In this document: piece after piece, positions 17,145 through 25,350 of the stretch | How the letters are laid out: each line of letters begins with the position of its first letter | How positions within the stretch are numbered: position 1 is the first letter of the stretch | Source of the DNA: an uncultured Tenacibaculum sp. | GTDB lineage: Bacteria > Bacteroidota > Bacteroidia > Flavobacteriales > Flavobacteriaceae | Reading direction: 5' to 3' | Length of the DNA: 64,000 nucleotides | NCBI GenBank assembly: GCA_947497895.1 | Contig: CANMIL010000001.1 | Span: 744,001-808,000, forward strand | Translations under genes and position numbers: made by a program | Notes under the pieces: generated by a model | Seen by the model: the letters and a program-made list of their open reading frames with translations, nothing else | What the model was told of the DNA's origin: nothing | Database searches by the model: none

Positions 17145-17306
17145 TTATTTTTTAGGTCTTGCTTCTGATGAAACAGTCAATCTCTTTCTTCCTTTTGCTC
17201 TTCTTCTAGCTAATACTTTACGTCCATTAGCAGAAGCCATTCTTTCTCTGAAACCGTGTTTGTTTCTTCTCTTACGTTTTGATGGTTGATACGTTCTTTT
17301 ACTCAT
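17145..17306 (-). CDS. rpmH: 50S ribosomal protein L34
   Basis: 53 residues, read by hand from ATG at 17306 to TAA at 17145. The peptide begins [20 protein letters not shown] and continues [22 protein letters not shown], the unmistakable L34 signature; it binds 23S rRNA in the large subunit. The short C-terminal extension ([10 protein letters not shown]) is typical of Bacteroidota. The gene has its own near-ideal promoter about 70 bases upstream and its own terminator. Usual rpmH neighbours (rnpA, dnaA) are absent here, which is normal for this phylum. Confidence 0.97.
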   Translation of the reverse strand: MSKRTYQPSKRKRRNKHGFRERMASANGRKVLARRRAKGRKRLTVSSEARPKK

Positions 17307-17376
17307 TACAATATATCTTAAATATCTTCTTTAATTAATTTGCTTTATGTGAAATTCCGTCTGCTAAAAGCGTGGG

Positions 17377-17407
17377 CAAATATACAACAGTTTTTTAGTC
17401 TAACAAA
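17377..17407 (-). promoter_or_regulatory. Promoter of rpmH
   Basis: On the minus strand TTTG (17407-17404), a 19-base spacer and TATATTTG (17384-17377) give an exact TTTG-N19-TAnnTTTG Bacteroidota promoter. The predicted transcript start is near 17370, leaving a leader of roughly 64 bases before the rpmH ATG. Confidence 0.8.
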
Positions 17408-17463
17408 TCCAAATTCCTTTTTTTTTGAAAAATTTCATCTTTAAGAAAAATTCATCTTTTTGA

Positions 17464-19134
<1,671 letters not shown>

Positions 19135-19139
19135 ATTTC

Positions 19140-19172
19140 AAAATCCTGTAAGTAAAATTGCAGGATTTTTTC
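19140..19172 (+). terminator. Terminator after pyrG
   Basis: AAATCCTGTA and a matching TGCAGGATTT arm form a hairpin followed by T-rich sequence, starting 6 bases after the pyrG stop. Confidence 0.8.
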
Positions 19173-19251
19173 GTTTTTGGAATAGCCTTTGCGCTACTAT
19201 AGAAATGAAAATTAATCGCAATAAAACTGACTAAATTGTTGACAGTTTTGC

Positions 19252-19259
19252 TACCTTTG
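19252..19259 (+). promoter_or_regulatory. Probable -7 element for yidC
   Basis: TACCTTTG fits TAnnTTTG and lies 62 bases before the yidC ATG. The nearest upstream TTG gives a 13-base spacer, shorter than usual, so the -33 box is uncertain. Confidence 0.4.
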
Positions 19260-19321
19260 TCGGGTTTTTCGAACGAGAAGAAAAACACAAACTGACAGGT
19301 TGACATTTATAAAACATATCA

Positions 19322-21202
19322 ATGGAACAAAAAAAATTTGATTTAAATTCCTTTATTGGAATGCTTTTATTAGGAGGAATCCTTTTATGGTGGATGAATA
19401 CTCAAAAGCCAGAGGAAACTCCTGAAACTTCTACAGAAACTCAAACAGAACAAGTTACTAGCCCTACTTCTACTACTACCGAAGTAGCCAATGCAACTTT
19501 CGAAAACGACTCTTTAAAGCAAGTTGCTTTTCAAAATAAACTAGGAGCCTTTGCTTATAGTGCTTTAACTGGAAAAGAAGGTAGCACAGTTATCGAAAAT
19601 GATTTACTAAAACTTACAGTAAACAATAAAGGAGGACAAATTACTGAAGCTCTTTTAAAGAATTATAAAACTCACGACTCGTTACCTCTTTACTTAATTA
19701 AAGATAACAACGCTTCGTTTAATATTAACTTTGGAACTTCAGACAATCGTATTTTAAATACCAACGACTTATTATTTGCACCAACGTTGACTAAAAATGG
19801 AGATACGCAAGTACTTTCTATGAAATTGAAAGTTGCTGAAGATAAATTCTTAGAATATCGTTATGAAATGAAACCTAACGATTACAGAGTTGGTTTCGCC
19901 GTTAGATCTCAAGGATTAGGAAATGTAATCAATGATTCTCAACAAATTAACTTAGACTGGAAATTAAACGCTTATAGACAAGAGAAAAGTTTAAAAACTG
20001 AAAACACGATGTACTCTTGGTATTATTACAAAGCTGACGATGAAGTAGATTATTTACGTCCTGGTAATTCAGAAGTTTTAAATGATGTAAACTGGGTATC
20101 TTATAAGCAGCATTTCTTCTCTTCTATTTTAACTAGTGATACTCCTTTTAACAATGCTACGTTAACTTCTACAGATTTAGCCACTGAAGATGGAAAAGAA
20201 CATATTTTCACAAAAGCTTATGAGTTAAAAACTCCTTTAGCTTTATCGAATGGAGAATTTAATTATAACATGGAGTGGTTTTACGGACCAACAGATTATA
20301 ATTTATTAAAAACATTCAAAGGAACAGATTTAGATCAAACTGCTGATTTAGGTTGGGGTATTTTTGGAACTTTAAACCGTTATGTATTTTATCCTGTATT
20401 TAATGTTTTAAAAGGTTTTGTTGGTAACTACGGACTTATTATTATTTTAATGACTATTGTTGTTAGAATCTTGTTATCTCCGGTGTTATACAAATCATAC
20501 TTATCAAGTGCTAAGATGAAAGTGATTCGTCCAGAAATGGAGGAAATCAACAAGAAGTACCCAGGAAATGAAAATGCCATGAAGCGTCAGCAAGAAATTA
20601 TGGCTGTTCAGCGAAAAGCTGGGGTTAGTATGATGTCAGGATGTATTCCTGCTTTATTACAAATGCCTGTTTTCTTTGCTTTATTCAAATTCTTCCCTAC
20701 AAATATTGATTTTAGACAGAAGAGTTTCCTTTGGGCAAATGACTTATCATCGTATGATATCATTTTCAAATTACCGTTTGAAATTCCTTGGTATGGTGAT
20801 CATGTAAGTTTATTTCCAATTTTGGCTTCTGTTGCTATTTTCTTCTACATGAAAATGAACCAAAGTCAACAAGCGAATATGCAGGCTCCACCACAAGAAG
20901 GAATGCCTGATATGAGTAAAATGATGAAGTATATGATTTACTTCTCTCCTATTATGATGTTATTCTTCTTTAATAACTATGCAAGTGGATTAAGTTTATA
21001 CTACTTTATTTCGAACTTACTTACCATTGCAATTATGTTCGTAATTAAGAACTTTGTAATTGATGAAGCTAAGATTCACGCTCAAATTGAGGAAAACAAA
21101 AAGAAGCCTGTTAAAAAGAGTAAATTCCGCGAGCGTTTAGATGCTGCAATGAAGCAAGCTCAAGAACAACAAGCTGCTCAACAGAAATCTAAGAAAAAAT
21201 AG
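19322..21202 (+). CDS. yidC: Membrane protein insertase YidC
   Basis: 626 residues. YidC inserts and folds inner-membrane proteins alone or with SecYEG. An N-terminal helix (FIGMLLLGGILLWWMN) is followed by a Thr/Glu-rich linker, a large periplasmic beta-supersandwich domain (about 75-345), and the conserved 60KD_IMP core with the hydrophilic groove (VVRILLSPVLYKSYLSSAKMKVIRPEM) and the GCIPALLQMPVFFALFKFF segment. The C-terminus is basic and Gln-rich (KKPVKKSKFRERL, then QAQEQQAAQQKSKKK), suiting ribosome contact. Length matches Bacteroidota YidC. Confidence 0.97.
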   Translation: MEQKKFDLNSFIGMLLLGGILLWWMNTQKPEETPETSTETQTEQVTSPTSTTTEVANATFENDSLKQVAFQNKLGAFAYSALTGKEGSTVIENDLLKLTVNNKGGQITEALLKNYKTHDSLPLYLIKDNNASFNINFGTSDNRILNTNDLLFAPTLTKNGDTQVLSMKLKVAEDKFLEYRYEMKPNDYRVGFAVRSQGLGNVINDSQQINLDWKLNAYRQEKSLKTENTMYSWYYYKADDEVDYLRPGNSEVLNDVNWVSYKQHFFSSILTSDTPFNNATLTSTDLATEDGKEHIFTKAYELKTPLALSNGEFNYNMEWFYGPTDYNLLKTFKGTDLDQTADLGWGIFGTLNRYVFYPVFNVLKGFVGNYGLIIILMTIVVRILLSPVLYKSYLSSAKMKVIRPEMEEINKKYPGNENAMKRQQEIMAVQRKAGVSMMSGCIPALLQMPVFFALFKFFPTNIDFRQKSFLWANDLSSYDIIFKLPFEIPWYGDHVSLFPILASVAIFFYMKMNQSQQANMQAPPQEGMPDMSKMMKYMIYFSPIMMLFFFNNYASGLSLYYFISNLLTIAIMFVIKNFVIDEAKIHAQIEENKKKPVKKSKFRERLDAAMKQAQEQQAAQQKSKKK

Positions 21203-21224
21203 AACGATTAAATCGTTATAAAAT

Positions 21225-21260
21225 AAAACCATCTAAGCTCTCGTTTAGATGGTTTTTTAT
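21225..21260 (+). terminator. Terminator after yidC
   Basis: AAACCATCTAA and TTAGATGGTTT form the stem, loop GCTCTCG, followed by a T run, 23 bases past the yidC stop. Confidence 0.88.
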
Positions 21261-21299
21261 TTCTTAAAAATCAAACGAAGAATAATCTTGCATTTAGAA

Positions 21300-21352
21300 G
21301 TGTTCCTTTTACTGTATGCTGTTCTCGATACATTTTTCACTTCGTTTTCATC
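21300..21352. repeat. Degenerate REP-like interspersed repeat
   Basis: The stretch contains GTTCTCGATACATTTTTCAC followed by TTCGTTTTC, which is the reverse complement of part of the element at 52483-52545 (AAAAAATGTATCGAGAAC). Short elements of this kind, built from GTCAGTTCGAGTG and GTATCGAGAAC ends, are scattered in marine flavobacterial genomes to my knowledge. It is non-coding. Confidence 0.4.
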
Positions 21353-21414
21353 GTTATTCCAATATATTTATTATCCTCATATCGGAACTCCTTTAATCAT
21401 CATAGGTAGTCTCA

Positions 21415-21450
21415 AAAAAGGAAAAGCCATCTAAACAATGTTAGACGGCT
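21415..21450 (-). terminator. Terminator after the M20 amidohydrolase gene
   Basis: On the minus strand AGCCGTCTAA and TTTAGATGGCT form a stem (one G-U pair) followed by TTTTCCTTTTT, 26 bases beyond the stop at 21476. Confidence 0.75.
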
Positions 21451-21475
21451 TCCATTCTGCTAATATTAAAAAAAT

Positions 21476-22750
21476 CTATTGATTTAAATAATCGAGTGAT
21501 AATTGATACATCGTTTTTACTCCTAAAATCAATCCGCTTTCATCAATCATGAAATCTGGAGTATGATGTGGATAAGGATTTTTGTCATCCTTTGCTTTTC
21601 CTCCGAGGAAAAAATAAAATCCAGGTACTTCTTTTTGAAAGAAGGAAAAGTCTTCTGCACCTGTTATTGCTTTCGTTAAAATTACATTTTCCATACCAGC
21701 TACCTTTTGTAAGGTTGGTAATGCCATTTCAGTAAGCTCAACGTCGTTATAAGTAATTGGATATCCTTTTTCTATAGCTATGGTGGCTTCTGCCCTATAA
21801 GCTTTCGCTATGGTAGGAACCATTTCTTTCATACGATCATTAATTTGCTTTTGCATTTTATAATCCAATGTTCTAATCGTACCGATCATGGTCGCAGATT
21901 CCGGAATAATATTCGAACGTACGCCTGAATCAATTTTCCCTACCGTTATTACGGCTCCTTCATTGGTTAAATCGGCTTCACGACTAATAATGGTTTGTAA
22001 ACCATCGATTATTTTGGCTGAAGCCACAATAGGATCAACTCCAGACCAAGGTCGTGAACCATGCGATTGTTTCCCTTTTACATTAATTTTATAACTCTGA
22101 GAAGCCGCCATAATACCTCTAGGTTTGTATAGAATTCTACCTACATCAAGTCCAGAAGAGATGTGCAAACCAAAAATAGCATCAACATCAGGGTTCTTCA
22201 AAACTCCTTCTTTCACCATCAACTCCGCTCCTCCTTCTTCTCCTTCAGGTGCTCCTTCTTCGGCAGGTTGAAAAATGAACTTTATAGTACCATTTATTTT
22301 ATCTTTATGTTTCGAAAGTAACTCTGCTACTCCCATTAAAATAGCAGTATGCGTATCATGTCCACAAGCGTGCATTACACCAACCTCTTTTCCTAAATAT
22401 TCAGAAGTAACGGTAGATTTAAACTCTAAATCATTTCGTTCTCTCACAGGTAATGCATCAATATCGGCTCTAAGAGCTACAACTTTAGTACCTGCTGGTC
22501 CTTTTAAAACACCCACAACACCTGTTTTAGCAACGTTCTCTTGTGTTTCAATACCAAGTGATTTCAAATGTTTCGCAATGACTTTTGCTGTATTAAACTC
22601 TCTATTTGACAATTCTGGGTTCTGATGAAAATGTCTACGCCATTTAATTACTTTCGCTTCAATATCCTTCAATTCTGAAGATGATAAGTCTTGAGAGAAA
22701 CAAAATGAAGTCATTCCAAAACCTACTAGTGCCAATAAAAATAGTTTCAT
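21476..22750 (-). CDS. Exported M20-family amidohydrolase
   Basis: 424 residues. A signal peptide (LFLLALVGFGMTSFCFSQ) precedes an M20D-type metallohydrolase. Motifs: WRRHFHQNPELSNREF, the metal-binding VMHACGHDTHTAILMG (near residue 128), QPAEEGAPEGEEGGAELM with the catalytic Glu pair, the dimerisation domain (KGKQSHGSRPWSGVDPI) and the late metal ligand stretch AITGAEDFSFFQKEVPGFYFFLGG. Relatives hydrolyse N-acyl or N-aminoacyl amides (hippurate, IAA-conjugates, N-acetyl amino acids). The signal sequence places it in the periplasm or outside, which suits scavenging. It is a single gene with its own terminator. Confidence 0.93.
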   Translation of the reverse strand: MKLFLLALVGFGMTSFCFSQDLSSSELKDIEAKVIKWRRHFHQNPELSNREFNTAKVIAKHLKSLGIETQENVAKTGVVGVLKGPAGTKVVALRADIDALPVRERNDLEFKSTVTSEYLGKEVGVMHACGHDTHTAILMGVAELLSKHKDKINGTIKFIFQPAEEGAPEGEEGGAELMVKEGVLKNPDVDAIFGLHISSGLDVGRILYKPRGIMAASQSYKINVKGKQSHGSRPWSGVDPIVASAKIIDGLQTIISREADLTNEGAVITVGKIDSGVRSNIIPESATMIGTIRTLDYKMQKQINDRMKEMVPTIAKAYRAEATIAIEKGYPITYNDVELTEMALPTLQKVAGMENVILTKAITGAEDFSFFQKEVPGFYFFLGGKAKDDKNPYPHHTPDFMIDESGLILGVKTMYQLSLDYLNQ

Positions 22751-23235
22751 ATAATAGTTTAATTTAATGTTTTCGTTTGATGAGTAGGAGAATCACTTAA
22801 AGACCAGCAAGTACGAACTTAAGTCTAAAAGATTTTTGTTTGTAAAAATATTATTATCCCCCCAAAAGACATCTAGTCTTTCATCTAAAGTGCAGTCAAA
22901 AGATTAACAATAGCTAACCAATTGATAGCTAGTAAATTTAACATTTTTTTTTAATTATCAATGGAAGAATATTTTTCTATGTGAAAAACGCTGAATTTAC
23001 AAGCTTTGTTTGAAGTTTACTTCTTAAAAAATGCCTACAAGAATGATTTCTATAAAATCGTAATAACTTAAAAAATGTATTGAAAATGTTATTTTATAAA
23101 AACAATGAATACTAAAGTTTTCTAACTAATGCTTGATTAACCTAATATTTACTCAAAAAATAAATCGGGTTTTAACAAAAGGTTTCTCCCTAGCATTCGA
23201 AATGACAAACTATTAGTTATCATTTCATTATTTAC
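22751..23235. other. Intergenic region, 485 bp
   Basis: No open frame, RNA gene or strong hairpin was recognised. It is AT-rich and near its right end (about 23186-23210) contains a TTTCTCCCTAGCATTCGAAATGAC-type stretch that matches the short TTTCTC..TCGAAATGA repeat clustered at 48218-48452. It separates the housekeeping genes from the remnant-rich end of the RHS region. Confidence 0.6.
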
Positions 23236-23541
23236 CTAATCTATTTTGGATTTTTCTTTAATCCAATTGACTGTTAAATTTAGAACCTCTAATAATTGCG
23301 ATGAAGGTCCTTCAAAAGGATGTTTTGTATTTAAGGTATGCGTGGCTTTTTCAATTAGACTTAATTCTGAATTCAATGTTTTCCATAAAAATTGATTCAC
23401 TCCATGCTCATAAGGTATTGCTTCATCTTCTTTTCCATGGATATAGTAAAAAGGTGTTTTAATTTCAGGTAATAGAGACTGTAAACTCCAATTTTTACTT
23501 GCATTCAAAACTTCACTTAAAAACTCGCTTCCTTGTGGCAA
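23236..23541 (-). pseudogene. Truncated alpha/beta hydrolase (C-terminal fragment)
   Basis: The 101-residue frame contains the C-terminal part of an alpha/beta hydrolase: TPFYYIHGKEDEAIPYEHG carries the usual acid-residue turn (HGxxD/E) and KATHTLNTKHPFEG the catalytic-His region, but the N-terminal half with the nucleophile elbow GxSxG is missing. In-frame codons continue upstream without an ATG (KTNKVLHKKNNRTKQELPQGSEF in pieces) to the edge of the repeated block at 23586-23680. The gene thus seems cut off exactly where the RHS-associated repeat begins. It could be translated from an internal start, but no function is expected. Confidence 0.65.
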
Positions 23542-23585
23542 TTCTTGTTTCGTTCTATTATTTTTTTTGTGGAGAACTTTGTTTG

Positions 23586-23680
23586 TTTTGCCATTGCAAA
23601 TGGCTAATAATATATTCGTTTCTTATTTAAATTCCTTCTTAAAACTTGCCATTACGCTAACGCTAAATATCAAGGTGCGG
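23586..23680 (-). repeat. RHS-associated block, copy 1
   Basis: About 95 bases nearly identical to 24457-24552 (a few substitutions and single-base indels). Read on the minus strand it begins CCGCACCTTGATATTTAG, running into a preceding coding remnant, and ends at a small palindrome GCCATTTGCAATGGC. It marks the junction between the 3' end of a displaced gene and the truncated hydrolase. Confidence 0.85.
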
Positions 23681-23758
23681 AACCATCAGGAGAACCATTC
23701 CAAGATATATTTTTTTTATAAACTGTAATCCATTTAAAAAAAAACCATATACTCACAA
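23662..23758 (-). pseudogene. 3' remnant of a displaced gene
   Basis: On the minus strand a start-less frame of about 30 residues reads, in pieces, WITVYKKNISWNGSPDGSAP and then stops (TGA) at the first bases of repeat copy 1; a second frame over the same junction reads PHLDI, the same C-terminus as the 270-residue protein at repeat copy 2. The composition looks like the tail of a real protein. It is best explained as the leftover 3' end of an earlier cassette gene, although a chance frame cannot be ruled out. Confidence 0.4.
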
Positions 23759-23760
23759 CA

Positions 23761-24108
23761 TTATAAATGTTTATCTATTTTAGGTTTCTCATAAATACCT
23801 ATTAATGAAGAATTAATAACCGTTTTTGATCCTATAATCTCTATTGAATAATTTGATTTCTCAAGATCATAAATTTTATCTCCGCAAAATAAAGAAACAT
23901 TATTATAACCTTTACTTTTAAAGATATCAATTATTGATTTATGTTCTTTTTCATCTGGCTTAAAATCATATAATATGACATCTATTGATTTCTCTTCTAA
24001 CTCAATCTCATGATTTTTTATTAAGTTTAATATTAAATTACGTTCTGCTAAATAAAAATAAGTTATTAAATATGATACAATCACTAATACTATAAAATAT
24101 TTTTTCAT
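23761..24108 (-). CDS. Orphan putative immunity protein
   Basis: 115 residues, not recognised. An N-terminal hydrophobic helix (YFIVLVIVSYLITYFYLA) is followed by a small, probably alpha/beta domain of about 90 residues (KSIDVILYDFKPDEKEHKSIIDIF, YNNVSLFCGDKIYDLEK). The helix would anchor it in the inner membrane facing the periplasm. It starts 14 bases after the stop codon of a displaced RHS toxin tip, exactly the toxin-immunity arrangement of the intact units, so an immunity role is inferred from position. Low GC and lack of wider homologues known to me fit a cassette gene. Confidence 0.65.
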   Translation of the reverse strand: MKKYFIVLVIVSYLITYFYLAERNLILNLIKNHEIELEEKSIDVILYDFKPDEKEHKSIIDIFKSKGYNNVSLFCGDKIYDLEKSNYSIEIIGSKTVINSSLIGIYEKPKIDKHL

Positions 24109-24122
24109 ATCTAAAAAAATTA

Positions 24123-24224
24123 TTAAAAATGTTTCGCATGTGACTTTCTTGGCTTTAATTTATCATGAATGAAAGGGCTATTAAAATACAATGTATTAAT
24201 AACTAGCACATCAGGAATTCCTAA
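24123..24224 (-). pseudogene. Displaced RHS C-terminal toxin tip
   Basis: A frame without a start codon reads LGIPDVLVINTLYFNSPFIH then DKLKPRKSHAKHF and stops at TAA 24125-24123. It looks like the last 33 residues of a protein and has no upstream gene body: the hairpin element at 24237-24279 abuts its 5' side. Followed at 14 bases by a small membrane-anchored gene, it matches an orphan RHS-CT/immunity pair left downstream after replacement by a new tip. Confidence 0.55.
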
Positions 24225-24236
24225 ACTTATAAATAA

Positions 24237-24279
24237 ACAAAAAAACTACCTTGCAATGTAATCTAAAGAAGCTTTTTTT
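24237..24279 (-). terminator. Degenerate cassette-end hairpin
   Basis: On the minus strand AGCTTCTTTAGATTACATTG then CAAGGTAGTTTTTTT resembles the better-formed hairpins at 24404 and 37283, with a weaker stem. It lies just 5' of the displaced toxin tip. Confidence 0.5.
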
Positions 24280-24403
24280 ATAAGTTATTGTTTTCTTACT
24301 CTTACGGGCCGCACGAAATGGTTCGTACGGAAGCCTCAATCTTTATCGCTCATTCGCATGGCTTTACTTGACTTTAACGCTAAAAAAGCTTATTCTTCTT
24401 AAA

Positions 24404-24445
24404 ACAAAAAAACTACCTTACAATCTAATGTAAAGTAGCTTCTTT
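24404..24445 (-). terminator. Terminator of RHS unit 1
   Basis: On the minus strand GCTACTTTACA and TGTAAGGTAG form the stem (loop TTAGAT), followed by seven T. It lies about 90 bases past the putative immunity gene; a close relative follows the immunity gene of unit 2 at 37283. Confidence 0.78.
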
Positions 24446-24456
24446 ATAACTTGTCG

Positions 24457-24552
24457 TTTTGCCATTGCAAATGGCTAATAATATCCTCGTTTCTTATTTA
24501 AATTCCTTTTAAAACTTGCCATTTCCGCTAACGCTCAAATGTCAAGGTGCGG
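24457..24552 (-). repeat. RHS-associated block, copy 2
   Basis: Second copy of the ~95-base block at 23586-23680. Its first bases on the minus strand encode the last codons (PHLDI and stop) of the 270-residue putative immunity protein, so the block overlaps the gene end. Confidence 0.85.
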
Positions 24553-25347
24553 GGGGATAAGAGTTATTGGAAATACTGCGTAATCATAAGAAGAGTCACG
24601 TTTCTTTAAGAATAATGTTTGTATTTTATTAAGAATGTCTAACGGAAGTTTATTATTACAAATGTTCTTTATTCTATTTTCTTTAAACCTTAAAAAATAT
24701 GTATTCGTTGCACCATCATAATCTTTTAAATCTACCCCATTAATCTGCATTTCAATAGACTTTACGTCTCTTTTAAACCCATTCAACAAAACATCATCGA
24801 CAAGAATCTCATGTCTATTGTAAAGTTTATATATATCACTAAATTGAGCAACATATCTTTTATCTTTTAAGTTTTCATAATTTTTAATGCCACAAATATC
24901 ATAAGACCAACTATCTTCACAAAACTTAACAAATTCGATATCAAAACTTTTATACTTAAAAAACAAACTTAAAAAAGTTAGTGAATCTGGTCTTATTGTT
25001 CTTCCTTCACTAAAATCTTCAACGTTATCTGTGTTGTAACTATATATTGTTGTACATCTACTAAGACTATCGTAATATACACCATAGTCATGATTAAAAA
25101 ATGTAAATTGAGGATCTGCTGAATTGGCTCTAATTGAATTAAAAATTAGTTCAATATCTTTCTTTGTTTTTGGAAAGTCATCTGATCTATTAACTAATTC
25201 CCCTGCAAATACATGAGAAAACATACTTCTTTCAGTCTCTAGAGCTTGGATAAAATCACTCGTCGCTTTAACATTGCTAACATAATTATATGTATAACAT
25301 AGCAATAAAAAAGTAATTATAATATATAAAATTTTCTTCTTAACCAT
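24535..25347 (-). CDS. Putative immunity protein for RHS toxin 1
   Basis: 270 residues, not recognised. The N-terminus (MVKKKILYIIITFLLLCYTYNYV) is a membrane anchor or uncleaved signal, placing the rest in the periplasm. The soluble part contains FNHDYGVYYDSLSRCTTIYSY, RTIRPDSLTFLSLFFKYKSF and a C-terminal half rich in Lys/Asn/Ile, with no known motif. It starts 3 bases after the stop of the RHS gene, the canonical position of the immunity gene in polymorphic toxin systems, hence the call. The last five residues (PHLDI) are encoded inside the repeated block at 24457-24552, implying that its 3' end was formed by recombination there. Confidence 0.65.
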   Translation of the reverse strand: MVKKKILYIIITFLLLCYTYNYVSNVKATSDFIQALETERSMFSHVFAGELVNRSDDFPKTKKDIELIFNSIRANSADPQFTFFNHDYGVYYDSLSRCTTIYSYNTDNVEDFSEGRTIRPDSLTFLSLFFKYKSFDIEFVKFCEDSWSYDICGIKNYENLKDKRYVAQFSDIYKLYNRHEILVDDVLLNGFKRDVKSIEMQINGVDLKDYDGATNTYFLRFKENRIKNICNNKLPLDILNKIQTLFLKKRDSSYDYAVFPITLIPPHLDI

Positions 25348-25350
25348 CTA

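Larger units (their letters stand above)
24225..24534. other. Non-coding spacer with repeats, 310 bp
   Basis: Holds two related hairpin elements (24237-24279 and 24404-24445), repeat copy 2 (24457-24552) and a short inverted repeat near 24307-24337 (GGCCGCACGAA / TTCGTACGG). No coding sequence was recognised. It separates the intact unit from the displaced cassette. Confidence 0.6.

Noticed and set aside
21249..21434. 61-codon plus-strand frame between yidC and the M20 gene
   Set aside because: It begins inside the yidC terminator and ends inside the terminator of the convergent gene, and it includes a REP-like repeat.
23586..24552. Integron-like attC sites, because the repeats contain GTTAGC/GCTAAC motifs
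   Set aside because: Only two copies, no paired R and L boxes with the right spacing, no integrase gene, and the block overlaps coding ends.
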